From Rhodospirillaceae bacterium CCH5-H10 (GTDB lineage: Bacteria > Pseudomonadota > Alphaproteobacteria > Reyranellales > Reyranellaceae), in the NCBI GenBank assembly GCA_001557035.1, contig LSKJ01000332.1:1-11270 (forward strand): a DNA stretch of 11,270 bases, in the 5' to 3' direction. The notes under the pieces are model-generated. The model did not search any database and had not been told where the DNA came from. It saw only the letters and a program-made list of their open reading frames with translations. This document shows positions 1 to 8,262 of the stretch, piece after piece. A program made the position numbers and the translations under genes. Position 1 is the first letter of the stretch. Every line of letters begins with the position of its first letter.

Positions 1-21
1 GATCAAGCCGCTACGCGACGC

Positions 22-1140
22 TCAACCCTTGAGGCGCTGTCCGCCGATGCGGTGGTCCTTCAGGATCTCGGGCCGGAAGGCGACGCCATGGCCCGGCCGT
101 TCCGGCGGCGACATGGTGCCGTCCTTCGCGGGCAGCACCGGCTCGATCCAGAGATCGTCGTTCCAGTCCATGTATTCGAGGTAGCTGGCGTTGGGGATCG
201 ACGCCAGGACATGGACCATCTGCTCGTGGAAGAGATGCGGCGCGATGCGAATGCCGTACGGTTCGGCCATGGAGGCGATCTTGCGCAGCTCCGAGTAACC
301 GCCGCGCATTGGGTCGGGCTGCAGGATCGGCGTGCCGGGATGCTCGAAGAACGGCCTGAGGTCGTTGCGCATGAAGTGGCTCTCGCCGCCGACCACGCGC
401 GTCTTCAGCGCCGCGGCGATGCGGCGGTAGCCGGCGAAATCCTCGGCCACGACCGGCTCCTCCAGCCAGTAGGGATCGAACTCGTCGATGCGATGGCCGG
501 CCTGGATGGCGGTGTCGGCGTCCCAGCCCATGTTGACGTCGATCATGATCTCGATGCCGTCGCCCATCGCCTCGCGCATCGCCTTCACGTTCTGGACGTC
601 CTCGCGCCACGGCCGGATGTGCGCCACCTGCATCTTGATGGCCTTGAGGCCCTGGGCGGTGAATTCCTGGGCGCGCCTGATCATGCCGTCGCGGCCAAGC
701 CCGCGGAAACAGCCCGAGCCGTAGGCGGGAATGGAAGTGCGCGCAGCACCCCACAGGCGGAACAGCGGCAGGCTCGCGCGCTTGCCCACGATGTCCCACA
801 GCGCCATGTCGACGGCGCTCTGGGCGAACAGGGTGACGCCCATGCGACCCAGCCAGAAATTGTTCTTGTAGAGGGCCTGCCAGATGCCCTCGATCTCGGT
901 CGCGTCGCGGCCGATCACATAGGGTGCAATCAGCTCCTTCATGCAGGCGTCGAGCGTGTGCAGACCGCCATGCAGCGGCATCAGGTAGCTCATGCCAATG
1001 AGCCCGCCCTGCGTCTCGATCTCCAGTACGAAGATCTCGCGCGGCCCCGGCGCCAGGATCCCCGCCGCCGGCGGCGAGGACCGCCACGGCACCTGCAGGA
1101 GCGTGGTGCGCAGTTCGGTGATGGTGGTGGCGGTGGTCAT
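22..1140 (-). CDS. Mandelate racemase/muconate lactonizing enzyme family protein (probable sugar-acid dehydratase)
   Basis: This 372-residue protein has the two-domain enolase-superfamily layout: an alpha+beta capping domain (about 1-130) and a TIM-barrel domain (about 135-345). Aligned by eye to P. putida mandelate racemase, the Mg2+ ligands are D201 (in IDVN), E227 (in LEEP) and E253 (in GGES). The catalytic His-Asp dyad is H302 (in APHLF) with D276 (in QPDP), and E322 (in LEY) matches the electrophilic Glu. The barrel KxK motif reads K169-M-Q171, so the second lysine, the S-specific base in mandelate racemase, is Gln. Members of this group abstract the proton alpha to a carboxylate. With one good base, dehydration of an acid sugar is more likely than racemization (inference). 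The ATG is preceded by GGAGA at good spacing. The gene starts 32 bp after the Fic gene on the same strand, suggesting an operon. The substrate cannot be read from the sequence. Only 21 bases lie beyond its stop, with no supportable gene. Confidence 0.9.
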   Translation of the reverse strand: MTTATTITELRTTLLQVPWRSSPPAAGILAPGPREIFVLEIETQGGLIGMSYLMPLHGGLHTLDACMKELIAPYVIGRDATEIEGIWQALYKNNFWLGRMGVTLFAQSAVDMALWDIVGKRASLPLFRLWGAARTSIPAYGSGCFRGLGRDGMIRRAQEFTAQGLKAIKMQVAHIRPWREDVQNVKAMREAMGDGIEIMIDVNMGWDADTAIQAGHRIDEFDPYWLEEPVVAEDFAGYRRIAAALKTRVVGGESHFMRNDLRPFFEHPGTPILQPDPMRGGYSELRKIASMAEPYGIRIAPHLFHEQMVHVLASIPNASYLEYMDWNDDLWIEPVLPAKDGTMSPPERPGHGVAFRPEILKDHRIGGQRLKG

Positions 1141-1172
1141 GGCGTTTCTCCGATCGTGATTCAGTAATTGTT

Positions 1173-2372
1173 TCAGGCAGCGTCGCCAGGCAGGACAGGG
1201 GGCGCGCCGAAGGGCCGGTTGATGACTGTCAGCGCTTCGGGGCTGACGAATATCCGGTTGCGTTGATAGCCGGTGCGCTCCTTCAGAATGCCCAATGCCA
1301 CCAGCCGGTTGGTGGCGGCGAGGGCGACGGGCTGGCTCACGTCAAGCAGCGTCATGAGCCGTTTGGTCGTCACCACGGGATAGTGCGGAAGAAGTGACAA
1401 GGCACGCAATGCCGCCGAACCGCTCCGCAATTTCTGCCGGGCCTGCCAGATGGCCGTGAGCTTCGTCAGCGCATCGCGTGTCACCACCAGTTCCGAGACC
1501 GTGGCGGTGACGGCATCGGCGAGGAAGCCGACGCAGCGGTCCCAGTCGAGCCGCTGCTGGGCAGCCTTGAGTGCGGCGTAGTACGCGTCCTTGTGCGCCT
1601 CGATGTAAGGCGAGAGGTAAAGAGGCGTCTGTCCATCGGCCGCCATCATGAGAGGCAGCAGTAACCGGCCGACGCGGCCGTTGCCGTCGCGGAATGGGTG
1701 AACGGCTTCGAAATGTGCATGCGCAATCGCCATGCGCGTGACGAGGTGCTGGTTCACCGTTTCCATGCCCTCGCAGCGGAGATACTGGATCGACTGCGCA
1801 AGCGTCGCCGCGATGTCGGCGGGCGGCGGCGGATTGAAGGTCGAGTTCGCGATATGCCCGCCGCCGCCGATCCAGACGACCTGCTTGCGGAATTGGCCGG
1901 GCTTGTCCGGATACGACGAATCGCTCTGCATCACCGTACGATGGAGATCGCAAACGAGCGCGACGTCGAACACCGTGGAGCCCTCCGCCACGGCGCGGGG
2001 CACGAGCGCTTCGAGCAGAGTCGCGTAGTCGCGGACCTGTGCAGTGGCCTCGGAGACCGCGCCACTGTCCTCGTGTTCCTCGACATTCAGAAGCTCGTCG
2101 AGCGTGCTGTTCGTGCCTTCGATGGCGGAACTGCTGATCGCTTCGCGCCGCGACAGGATACGGCTCACGATGAAGGGGTCCTTTAGTTCGGCCGTCAGCG
2201 TAGCCACCCGCGCCAAGGCCGCCGTCGCCGCCCGCAGACGCGGCAGTGCCGTTGGCAGGGCGACGGCCTCCGCGGGCGGGGGCAGGGGCACGACCCCGTA
2301 GTGGGCCTCGTACGGCTTGGGAAGCTTCCTGAGTTGCCGCAGGACCGGGCCGCTGAGATCGCTTCGGCGCAC
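1173..2372 (-). CDS. Fic family protein (self-inhibited class II type, with C-terminal winged helix)
   Basis: A 399-residue Fic protein. Such enzymes usually transfer AMP from ATP onto a hydroxyl side chain of a target protein. The complete Fic motif HPFRDGNGRVGR lies at 225-236, with catalytic H225 and the phosphate-binding loop intact. An N-terminal inhibitory helix carries S81-S-A-I-E85-G86, which fits the (S/T)xxxE(G/N) motif whose Glu blocks ATP binding in class II Fic proteins. The substrate-binding flap is probably about 163-184. Residues about 325-385 resemble a winged-helix DNA-binding domain (TTKRLMTLLDVSQPVALAAT, then a wing-like GYQRNRIFV). The layout and length resemble Shewanella oneidensis SoFic. 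The start is GTG, with AGAGGG about 8 bases upstream, and it fits the usual Fic N-terminal region. Intact motifs suggest an active, self-inhibited enzyme. The target is unknown. The gene lies next to a triple-repeat operator-like region and is followed by the dehydratase-like gene. Confidence 0.93.
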   Translation of the reverse strand: MRRSDLSGPVLRQLRKLPKPYEAHYGVVPLPPPAEAVALPTALPRLRAATAALARVATLTAELKDPFIVSRILSRREAISSSAIEGTNSTLDELLNVEEHEDSGAVSEATAQVRDYATLLEALVPRAVAEGSTVFDVALVCDLHRTVMQSDSSYPDKPGQFRKQVVWIGGGGHIANSTFNPPPPADIAATLAQSIQYLRCEGMETVNQHLVTRMAIAHAHFEAVHPFRDGNGRVGRLLLPLMMAADGQTPLYLSPYIEAHKDAYYAALKAAQQRLDWDRCVGFLADAVTATVSELVVTRDALTKLTAIWQARQKLRSGSAALRALSLLPHYPVVTTKRLMTLLDVSQPVALAATNRLVALGILKERTGYQRNRIFVSPEALTVINRPFGAPPVLPGDAA

Positions 2373-2405
2373 GGCAAAACCCTCTGCAAGTGCCTGATCT
2401 GGAAT

Positions 2406-2443
2406 ATCTTAAATAGGGTTATAATAATAAACCTATTTAAGAT
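2406..2443. repeat. 38-bp imperfect palindrome, probable operator between the Fic gene and cimA
   Basis: The arms 2406-2417 (ATCTTAAATAGG) and 2432-2443 (CCTATTTAAGAT) are perfect 12-bp inverted repeats. Pairing continues inward with only two mismatched position pairs (2418/2431 and 2423/2426). Each half contains the 15-mer CTTAAATAGG(G/T)TTAT, at 2408-2422 on plus and 2427-2441 on minus. The stretch is almost purely A/T in a GC-rich window. It ends 34 bp from the Fic start and 92 bp from the cimA start. It is probably a dimeric regulator's binding site; the winged helix of the adjacent Fic protein is a natural candidate (inference). A role as terminator is unlikely between two divergent genes. 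Confidence 0.7.
2420..2425 (+). promoter_or_regulatory. Perfect -10 box (TATAAT) inside the palindrome, candidate cimA-side promoter
   Basis: A consensus TATAAT lies in the centre of the 38-bp palindrome, about 110 bp upstream of cimA. No convincing -35 box is seen at 16-18 bp spacing. On the minus strand the same AT core gives a TATTAT-like -10, with TTGGCG (2446-2451 read in reverse) about 19 bp away, which could drive the Fic gene. Both promoters would be covered by a protein bound to the palindrome. Confidence 0.4.
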
Positions 2444-2458
2444 GCCGCCAAGCCCTTC

Positions 2459-2473
2459 CTTGAATAGGTTTAT
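2459..2473 (+). repeat. Third copy of the 15-bp operator-like element
   Basis: CTTGAATAGGTTTAT matches the palindrome half-site CTTAAATAGGTTTAT at 14 of 15 positions. It lies in direct orientation 51 bp downstream of the first copy, on the cimA side. A third spaced copy makes a chance AT-rich palindrome less likely and suggests cooperative or looped binding by a regulator. Confidence 0.6.
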
Positions 2474-2535
2474 GCCGGTGATGTCGCCGAGGCCGCGTTA
2501 GGCGTATGGTCCCGGCCCTTCGAAAAGGCCAAGTC

Positions 2536-4149
2536 ATGACGTCATCCAACCGAGTCTATCTCTTCGACACCACCCTGCGGGACGGGGCCCAGACGCAGGG
2601 CGTCGATTTCACCGTGGCTGACAAGGCCGCGATCGCGCGCGAACTCGACCGGTTGGGCGTCGACTATATCGAGGGCGGCTGGCCGGGCGCCAATCCGACC
2701 GACGACCGGTTCTTCGCCGATCCGCCGGAATTCCAGAACGCCAAGTTCGTGGCGTTCGGCATGACCCGCCGGGCCGGGCGCAGCGCCGCCAACGATCCCG
2801 GCCTGGCCTCGATCCTGCAGACCAAGGCACGCAACGTCTGCATGGTCGGCAAGACCTGGGACTTCCATGTCGACGTGGCGCTGGAAGTCGACCGCGCCGA
2901 GTATCTCGAGATGATCGCCGACTCGCTCAGCTACGCGAAGACCCGCATGGACGAGACGATGTTCGACGCCGAGCATTTCTTCGACGGCTACAAGGCCAAT
3001 CCCGACTATGCCATGGCCTGCCTCGCCGCCGCCGAGAAGGCCGGCGCGCGCTGGCTGGTGCTCTGCGACACCAATGGCGGAACCCTGCCGCACGAGGTCG
3101 AGCGCATCGTGGGCGAGGTCGTGAAGAAGATTCCGGGCGACCGGCTCGGCATCCATACGCACAACGACACCGAGAACGCCGTTGCCAACACGCTGGCCGC
3201 GGTGCGGGCGGGCGTGCGCCAGGTGCAGGGCACGATCAACGGGCTGGGCGAGCGCTGCGGCAACGCCAACATGATCGCGCTGATCCCCAACCTCGTGCTG
3301 AAGATGGGTTTCGACACCGGCCTGAAGGACGGCGCGATGCAGCGGCTCACGCACCTGTCGCGCCTGCTCGACGACCGGCTGAACATGCCGACCAACCGCA
3401 GCGCGGCCTATGTCGGTACGCGCGCCTTCGCCCACAAGGGCGGCCTGCACGTCTCGGCGGTCGAGAAGGATCCCAAGACATACGAGCATGTCGATCCCGA
3501 GGTCGTCGGCAACCAGCGCATCATCGTCGTCAGCGACCAGGCCGGCCGCTCCAACATCATGGCGCGCTTCCGCCAGATCGGCCTCGAGGTCGATCCCAAG
3601 CATCCCGGCGTCGCGCGCCTGCTCGAGATCGTGAAGGAGCGCGAGTCGGAGGGCTATGCCTACGATGGCGCCGACGCGAGCTTCGAGCTGCTGGCCCGGC
3701 ACCAGCTTCACACCGTGCCGGATTACTTCTCGCTGCAGAGCTTCCGCGTGCTGGCGGAGCGGCGCGTCAATGCCAAGGGCCAGACCGTCGCGCTGTCGGA
3801 GGCGACGGTGAAGCTCGACATCGCCGGCCGCCGCGCCATGGAAGTGGGCGAAGGCAACGGTCCCGTGAACGCGCTCGATGCTGCGCTGCGAAAGGCGCTG
3901 GTGCCGGTCTATCCCGAGCTGGAGGACATGCGGCTGGTCGACTTCAAGGTCCGCATCCTCGATTCGGCGGGCGGAACGGCCGCGACGACGCGAGTCATGA
4001 TCGAGAGCGCCGACGCAAAGGGCCGCCGCTGGAGCACCATCGGCGTGTCGCCCAATATCGTCGATGCCTCGTACAACGCGCTCTACGACGCCATCACCTA
4101 CAAGCTGTTCCGCGACGGCGCGACCCCGGCGGAGCGGGTGGTCGCGTAG
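2536..4149 (+). CDS. cimA: (R)-citramalate synthase
   Basis: A 537-residue enzyme of the LeuA/CimA acyltransferase family. It condenses acetyl-CoA with pyruvate to give (R)-citramalate, the first step of the threonine-independent route to 2-oxobutanoate and isoleucine. The catalytic HMGL-like TIM barrel (about 5-275) opens with LFDTTLRDGAQTQG (R15-D16). It has the divalent-metal ligands H207 and H209 in IHTHND and the NGLGERCGNAN signature (about 235-245). DAEHFFDGYK (144-153) and the GAQTQG variant are typical of CimA and not of 2-isopropylmalate synthase. The linker segment AHKGGLHVSA follows (299-308), then a LeuA-type C-terminal regulatory domain (about 395-525), which in the family binds the end product, here probably isoleucine. 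The ATG at 2536 is chosen over the ATG at 2506 because AAAGG precedes it at 7 bases and homologues begin just before the LFDTT strand. It is transcribed away from the Fic gene. Confidence 0.93.
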   Translation: MTSSNRVYLFDTTLRDGAQTQGVDFTVADKAAIARELDRLGVDYIEGGWPGANPTDDRFFADPPEFQNAKFVAFGMTRRAGRSAANDPGLASILQTKARNVCMVGKTWDFHVDVALEVDRAEYLEMIADSLSYAKTRMDETMFDAEHFFDGYKANPDYAMACLAAAEKAGARWLVLCDTNGGTLPHEVERIVGEVVKKIPGDRLGIHTHNDTENAVANTLAAVRAGVRQVQGTINGLGERCGNANMIALIPNLVLKMGFDTGLKDGAMQRLTHLSRLLDDRLNMPTNRSAAYVGTRAFAHKGGLHVSAVEKDPKTYEHVDPEVVGNQRIIVVSDQAGRSNIMARFRQIGLEVDPKHPGVARLLEIVKERESEGYAYDGADASFELLARHQLHTVPDYFSLQSFRVLAERRVNAKGQTVALSEATVKLDIAGRRAMEVGEGNGPVNALDAALRKALVPVYPELEDMRLVDFKVRILDSAGGTAATTRVMIESADAKGRRWSTIGVSPNIVDASYNALYDAITYKLFRDGATPAERVVA

Positions 4150-4170
4150 CAGCCATGCTGCGACTGCCGG

Positions 4171-4204
4171 TTGACCGGGCCTAGGTCCGGGCAGACCATA
4201 TAAT
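4171..4204 (+). promoter_or_regulatory. Candidate promoter with a GC-rich palindrome in an overlong spacer
   Basis: TTGACC (4171-4176) and a perfect TATAAT (4199-4204) lie between cimA and the EmrA-like gene, separated by 22 bp, longer than the usual 16-18. The spacer contains the near-perfect palindrome CCGGGCCTAGGTCCGG (4175-4190). No T-run follows, so it does not look like a terminator. The geometry recalls regulator-remodelled promoters of MerR type, whose spacers are normally 19-20 bp, but no regulator gene is nearby. Confidence 0.35.
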
Positions 4205-4205
4205 C

Positions 4206-5351
4206 GTGCGAGACGGAGAGCATCTGGATACCCGGAATCCGCCCATCGCGGCGGCCGCGACGCGCCGTCCGCGTCTGGGAGGTCGTGTCCTCGCGCGCGC
4301 CTTCATGTGGGCACTGCCCGCCCTCGTGCTCGCGGCTACCCTGTTCATCTGGCTGTCGGCCGGTGGCACGGTCACGACCGACAATGCCTATGTGAAGGGT
4401 GACCGCGCCCAGATCGCGACCCAGCTTTCCGGCGTCATCGTCGAAGTACCGGTGCAGGAGAACGAGAAGGTGTCGCGCGGCCAGCTTCTGTTGCGGCTCG
4501 ACGACCAATCCTATCGCCACGCGCTGACCCGCATCGAAGCCGAGACCGAGACGGTGCGCGCCGAGATCCGCGGCCTGCGCGCCCAGTGGCGCACCAAGCG
4601 CGAGGAGATCAAGGCCGCTCTCAGCCAGCAGACCTTCGCCCAGGCCGAGTTCGACCGCCAAGCCGACCTTGCCGAGAAGAAGGTTGCCTCGACCGCCAAG
4701 CTGGAAGAGGCGCGCATGGGCCTCGAGGTCGCGCGGCAGCGCATCTCGGCCGCGCAGGAAGACCTGCAGCGCATCGAGGCGGCGCTGGCCGGCGATCCCA
4801 AGATCCGCGCCGACGACCATCCGCGCGTGCGCCAGATGATGGCGATGCGCGAGGAGGCACTGCTGCAACTGCGCCGCACCACCATCGAATCGCCGATCGA
4901 CGGCATCGTGAGCAAGCGCCCGGTGCCCGGCAGCTACGCCACCGCCGGTGTCCCGGTGATGATTGTGGTGGCCGACAGCGATCTCTGGATCGAGGCCAAC
5001 TTCAAGGAGACCGAGCTCACGCGCGTGCGCTCCGGCCAGAAGGTGCTGATCCACGTCGACACCTACCCCGAGGCCGAATGTCACGGCACGGTGTCGAGCA
5101 TCTCGCAGTCGACCGGCGCCGAGTTCGCCGTTCTGCCGCCGCAGAATGCCAGCGGCAACTGGGTGAAGGTGGTGCAGCGCATTCCCGTGCGCCTCTCCGT
5201 GGCCTGCCGTGAGGGCGATCCGCCGCTGCGCGTGGGCATGAGCACGACCGTCGAGGTCGAGACCGGCCACACGCGCTCGCTCGCCGGCCTGTGGGCCGGA
5301 TGGTCGAAGTCGCTCGGGCTTTCGAGCGCTTCGGCTTCTCCAAAGCCCTAG
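4206..5351 (+). CDS. EmrA/HlyD-family membrane fusion protein (drug efflux periplasmic adaptor)
   Basis: A 381-residue inner-membrane-anchored adaptor of the EmrA type, which links an MFS pump to an outer-membrane channel. It has an Arg-rich cytoplasmic tail (1-33), one TM helix (about 34-52), and the first half of a lipoyl-like domain (about 60-102, TDNAYVKGD and GVIVEVPVQENEKVSRGQ). A long alpha-helical hairpin or coiled coil spans about 105-222. The second lipoyl half follows (about 225-255, IESPIDGIVSKRPVPG), then a beta-barrel with the family-typical FKETEL (266-271) and AVLPPQNASGNWVKVVQRIPV (about 308-328). The gene ends 4 bp before the MFS pump gene, so the two are surely co-transcribed. 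The start is uncertain: GTG 4206 has no Shine-Dalgarno and lies 1 base after the candidate -10 box. CTG 4224 just after GGAGAG, or ATG 4305 at the TM helix, are alternatives. Confidence 0.9.
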   Translation: MRDGEHLDTRNPPIAAAATRRPRLGGRVLARAFMWALPALVLAATLFIWLSAGGTVTTDNAYVKGDRAQIATQLSGVIVEVPVQENEKVSRGQLLLRLDDQSYRHALTRIEAETETVRAEIRGLRAQWRTKREEIKAALSQQTFAQAEFDRQADLAEKKVASTAKLEEARMGLEVARQRISAAQEDLQRIEAALAGDPKIRADDHPRVRQMMAMREEALLQLRRTTIESPIDGIVSKRPVPGSYATAGVPVMIVVADSDLWIEANFKETELTRVRSGQKVLIHVDTYPEAECHGTVSSISQSTGAEFAVLPPQNASGNWVKVVQRIPVRLSVACREGDPPLRVGMSTTVEVETGHTRSLAGLWAGWSKSLGLSSASASPKP

Positions 5352-5355
5352 ACTG

Positions 5356-6864
<1,509 letters not shown>

Positions 6865-6882
6865 CCACGTTATTAGGGCGGC

Positions 6883-7647
6883 ATGGGACGCGCATCGAAG
6901 GGCCTCGACGTCGCCGCCGCAACGCCGGTGGTCATCCTCGTGCGCCCGCAACTCGGCGAGAACATCGGCATGGCCGCGCGGGCCATGCTGAATTGCGGGC
7001 TGTCGACCCTGCGCCTGGTGGCGCCGCGCGACGGCTGGCCGAACGAGAAGGCGCAGCGTGCCGCCTCGGGTGCCGACATCGTGCTGGAGAAGGCCGAGGT
7101 GTTCGACAGCGTGGGCGAGGCCGTCGCCGACCTCGAACGGGTGGTCGCCACGACGGCGCGCAACCGCGAGCTGGCGCAGCGCATCGTGACGCCGCGCCAG
7201 GCGGCGTCCGACATGCGCGGCTGGATCGGGCTGGGCGACCGTGTCGGCATCCTGTTCGGGCCCGAGCGCACCGGGCTCGAGAACGACGACATGGTCCATG
7301 CCGACACCGCGCTCTCGATCCCGCTCAATCCGCAGTTCTCGTCCCTGAACATGGCGCAGGCGGTTCTGCTGGTGGCCTATGAATGGACCACGGCCGGCGA
7401 CACCACGGCGCCATCCCGCATGGCCGACCATGCGACGAGGCCCGCCACCAAGGAAGAGCTGCAGAGCCTGTTCGACCATCTCGAGCGCGCGCTCGACCAG
7501 TCGGGTTTCCTGCGCAACAGGGAGATGCGTCCCTCGATGGTGCTCAATCTCCGCGCCCTGCTGCAGCGCGCCGAGATGACCGAGCAGGAGGCGCGCACCT
7601 TCCACGGCGTCATCAAGTTCCTGTCCAAGAGCAAGCACGAGGAATAG
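6883..7647 (+). CDS. trmJ: tRNA (cytidine/uridine-2'-O-)-methyltransferase TrmJ
   Basis: A 254-residue SPOUT-superfamily (SpoU class) methyltransferase. TrmJ methylates the 2'-OH of nucleotide 32 in the tRNA anticodon loop using S-adenosylmethionine. Motif 1 is ENIGMAARAMLNCGL (26-40) with catalytic-site Asn27 and Arg33. Motif 2 is GILFGPERTGLEND (122-135) and motif 3 is SIPLNPQFSSLNMAQA (145-160); the last two form the trefoil-knot cofactor site. The C-terminal helical extension (about 188-250, with LNLRALLQRAEMTEQEARTFHGVIKF) is typical of TrmJ and separates it from TrmL. A short AGGG lies 4 bases before the ATG. The gene begins 18 bp after the MFS gene and ends 2 bp before the OsmC gene, so it probably shares their transcript. 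TrmL or another SpoU paralogue is a less likely alternative because of the length and tail. Confidence 0.92.
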   Translation: MGRASKGLDVAAATPVVILVRPQLGENIGMAARAMLNCGLSTLRLVAPRDGWPNEKAQRAASGADIVLEKAEVFDSVGEAVADLERVVATTARNRELAQRIVTPRQAASDMRGWIGLGDRVGILFGPERTGLENDDMVHADTALSIPLNPQFSSLNMAQAVLLVAYEWTTAGDTTAPSRMADHATRPATKEELQSLFDHLERALDQSGFLRNREMRPSMVLNLRALLQRAEMTEQEARTFHGVIKFLSKSKHEE

Positions 7648-7649
7648 CC

Positions 7650-8072
7650 ATGTCCACGACCGCCAAGATTTCCTGGGTCGACGGCGCCCTGCTGGTCGCT
7701 GAGGGCGGCAGCGGCCACACGATCACCATGGACGGCGCGCCCGACATCGGCGGCCGCAACCTGGCCTCCCGGCCGATGGAAGTGCTGCTGATGGGAATGG
7801 GCGGCTGCACCGCCATAGACGTCGTGTCGATGCTGAAGAAGCAGCGCCAGGACATCGAGGGCGTGGAGGTCTCCCTGGTCGCCGAGCGGGCCGAGGACCA
7901 CCCCAAGGTCTATACCTCGGTGAAGCTGGTCTACACGGTGCGCGGCCGCAAACTGAACAAGGCGCTGGTCGAGCGGGCCGTCAGCCTGTCGGACGAAAAA
8001 TACTGTTCGGCCACCGCCATGGTGAAGAAATCCGCCGCCGTGACCCACGAAATCGTGCTGGTCGAGATCTAA
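7650..8072 (+). CDS. OsmC family protein (YhfA-like)
   Basis: A 140-residue OsmC/Ohr-superfamily protein. Such proteins form swapped dimers with paired active-site cysteines and often reduce organic hydroperoxides; the YhfA-like branch has no firmly known substrate. Visible marks are [20 protein letters not shown] (40-59), with C53 at the start of the central helix, and [22 protein letters not shown] (114-135) with C119, the expected pair. The length matches the family. GAGGA lies 6 bases before the ATG, inside the end of trmJ, with only 2 bp between stop and start, so translation is probably coupled. This ATG is used because reading further upstream in frame would enter trmJ. It is followed by the separate rpsD promoter. 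Confidence 0.9.
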   Translation: MSTTAKISWVDGALLVAEGGSGHTITMDGAPDIGGRNLASRPMEVLLMGMGGCTAIDVVSMLKKQRQDIEGVEVSLVAERAEDHPKVYTSVKLVYTVRGRKLNKALVERAVSLSDEKYCSATAMVKKSAAVTHEIVLVEI

Positions 8073-8101
8073 GCCATTGATTTTGCTGGCAGAACGGGCT
8101 C

Positions 8102-8129
8102 TTGACTGGCCCGCATCCGCCAGTATGTT
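8102..8129 (+). promoter_or_regulatory. Probable sigma70 promoter of rpsD
   Basis: TTGACT (8102-8107) and TATGTT (8124-8129) are separated by 16 bp. This CTTGAC...TATGTT form is common for strongly expressed alphaproteobacterial genes. It lies just after the OsmC stop and would start a transcript near 8136, giving rpsD its own unit. Confidence 0.6.
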
Positions 8130-8135
8130 CCGCGC

Positions 8136-8262
8136 TTCTTCCGGAGAACGTGGTGGAGGGCCGTTCGGGCTCGCCTCCCGCCCCAGTGAATACACTGGAA
8201 TCAGGCCTATCCGGACAACAGAGCGGACCCGCGAAGCGGGACGCACAACGACGGAGTGCTGC
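8136..8262 (+). promoter_or_regulatory. Structured 5' leader of rpsD
   Basis: The predicted untranslated leader is about 127 nt. It contains a perfect hairpin, CCAGTG-AATA-CACTGG (8183-8198), and a second, CCCGC-GAA-GCGGG (8228-8240), ending 12 bases before the Shine-Dalgarno GGAG (8253-8256). A possible third stem pairs GGAGG (8155-8159) with CCTCC (8174-8178). S4 is an RNA-binding autoregulator in E. coli and Bacillus, so a control role is plausible but unproven here; no known S4 leader motif was recognised. No stop codon in the rpsD frame occurs in the leader, so a longer reading frame exists but is probably fortuitous. Confidence 0.35.

Noticed and set aside
1..21. Possible end of another gene at the left contig edge
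   Set aside because: Only 21 bases are present before the dehydratase stop; no adapter sequence or supportable coding signal is seen.
1173..2372. Fic gene as the toxin of a toxin-antitoxin pair
   Set aside because: The inhibitory S-x-x-x-E-G helix is within the protein itself, and no small antitoxin reading frame adjoins it.
2506..2535. Ten-residue longer start of cimA at ATG 2506
   Set aside because: No Shine-Dalgarno is seen before it. The ATG at 2536 has AAAGG at good spacing and fits family N-termini.
4175..4190. GC-rich palindrome as terminator of cimA
   Set aside because: There is no T-run after the stem; it is kept only as part of a possible regulatory region.
8077..8262. In-frame N-terminal extension of S4, starting at TTG 8077 or ATG 8125
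   Set aside because: ATG 8125 lies inside the -10 box. The extra residues have no S4 homology, while GTG 8263 has a good ribosome-binding site and gives the standard S4 N-terminus.
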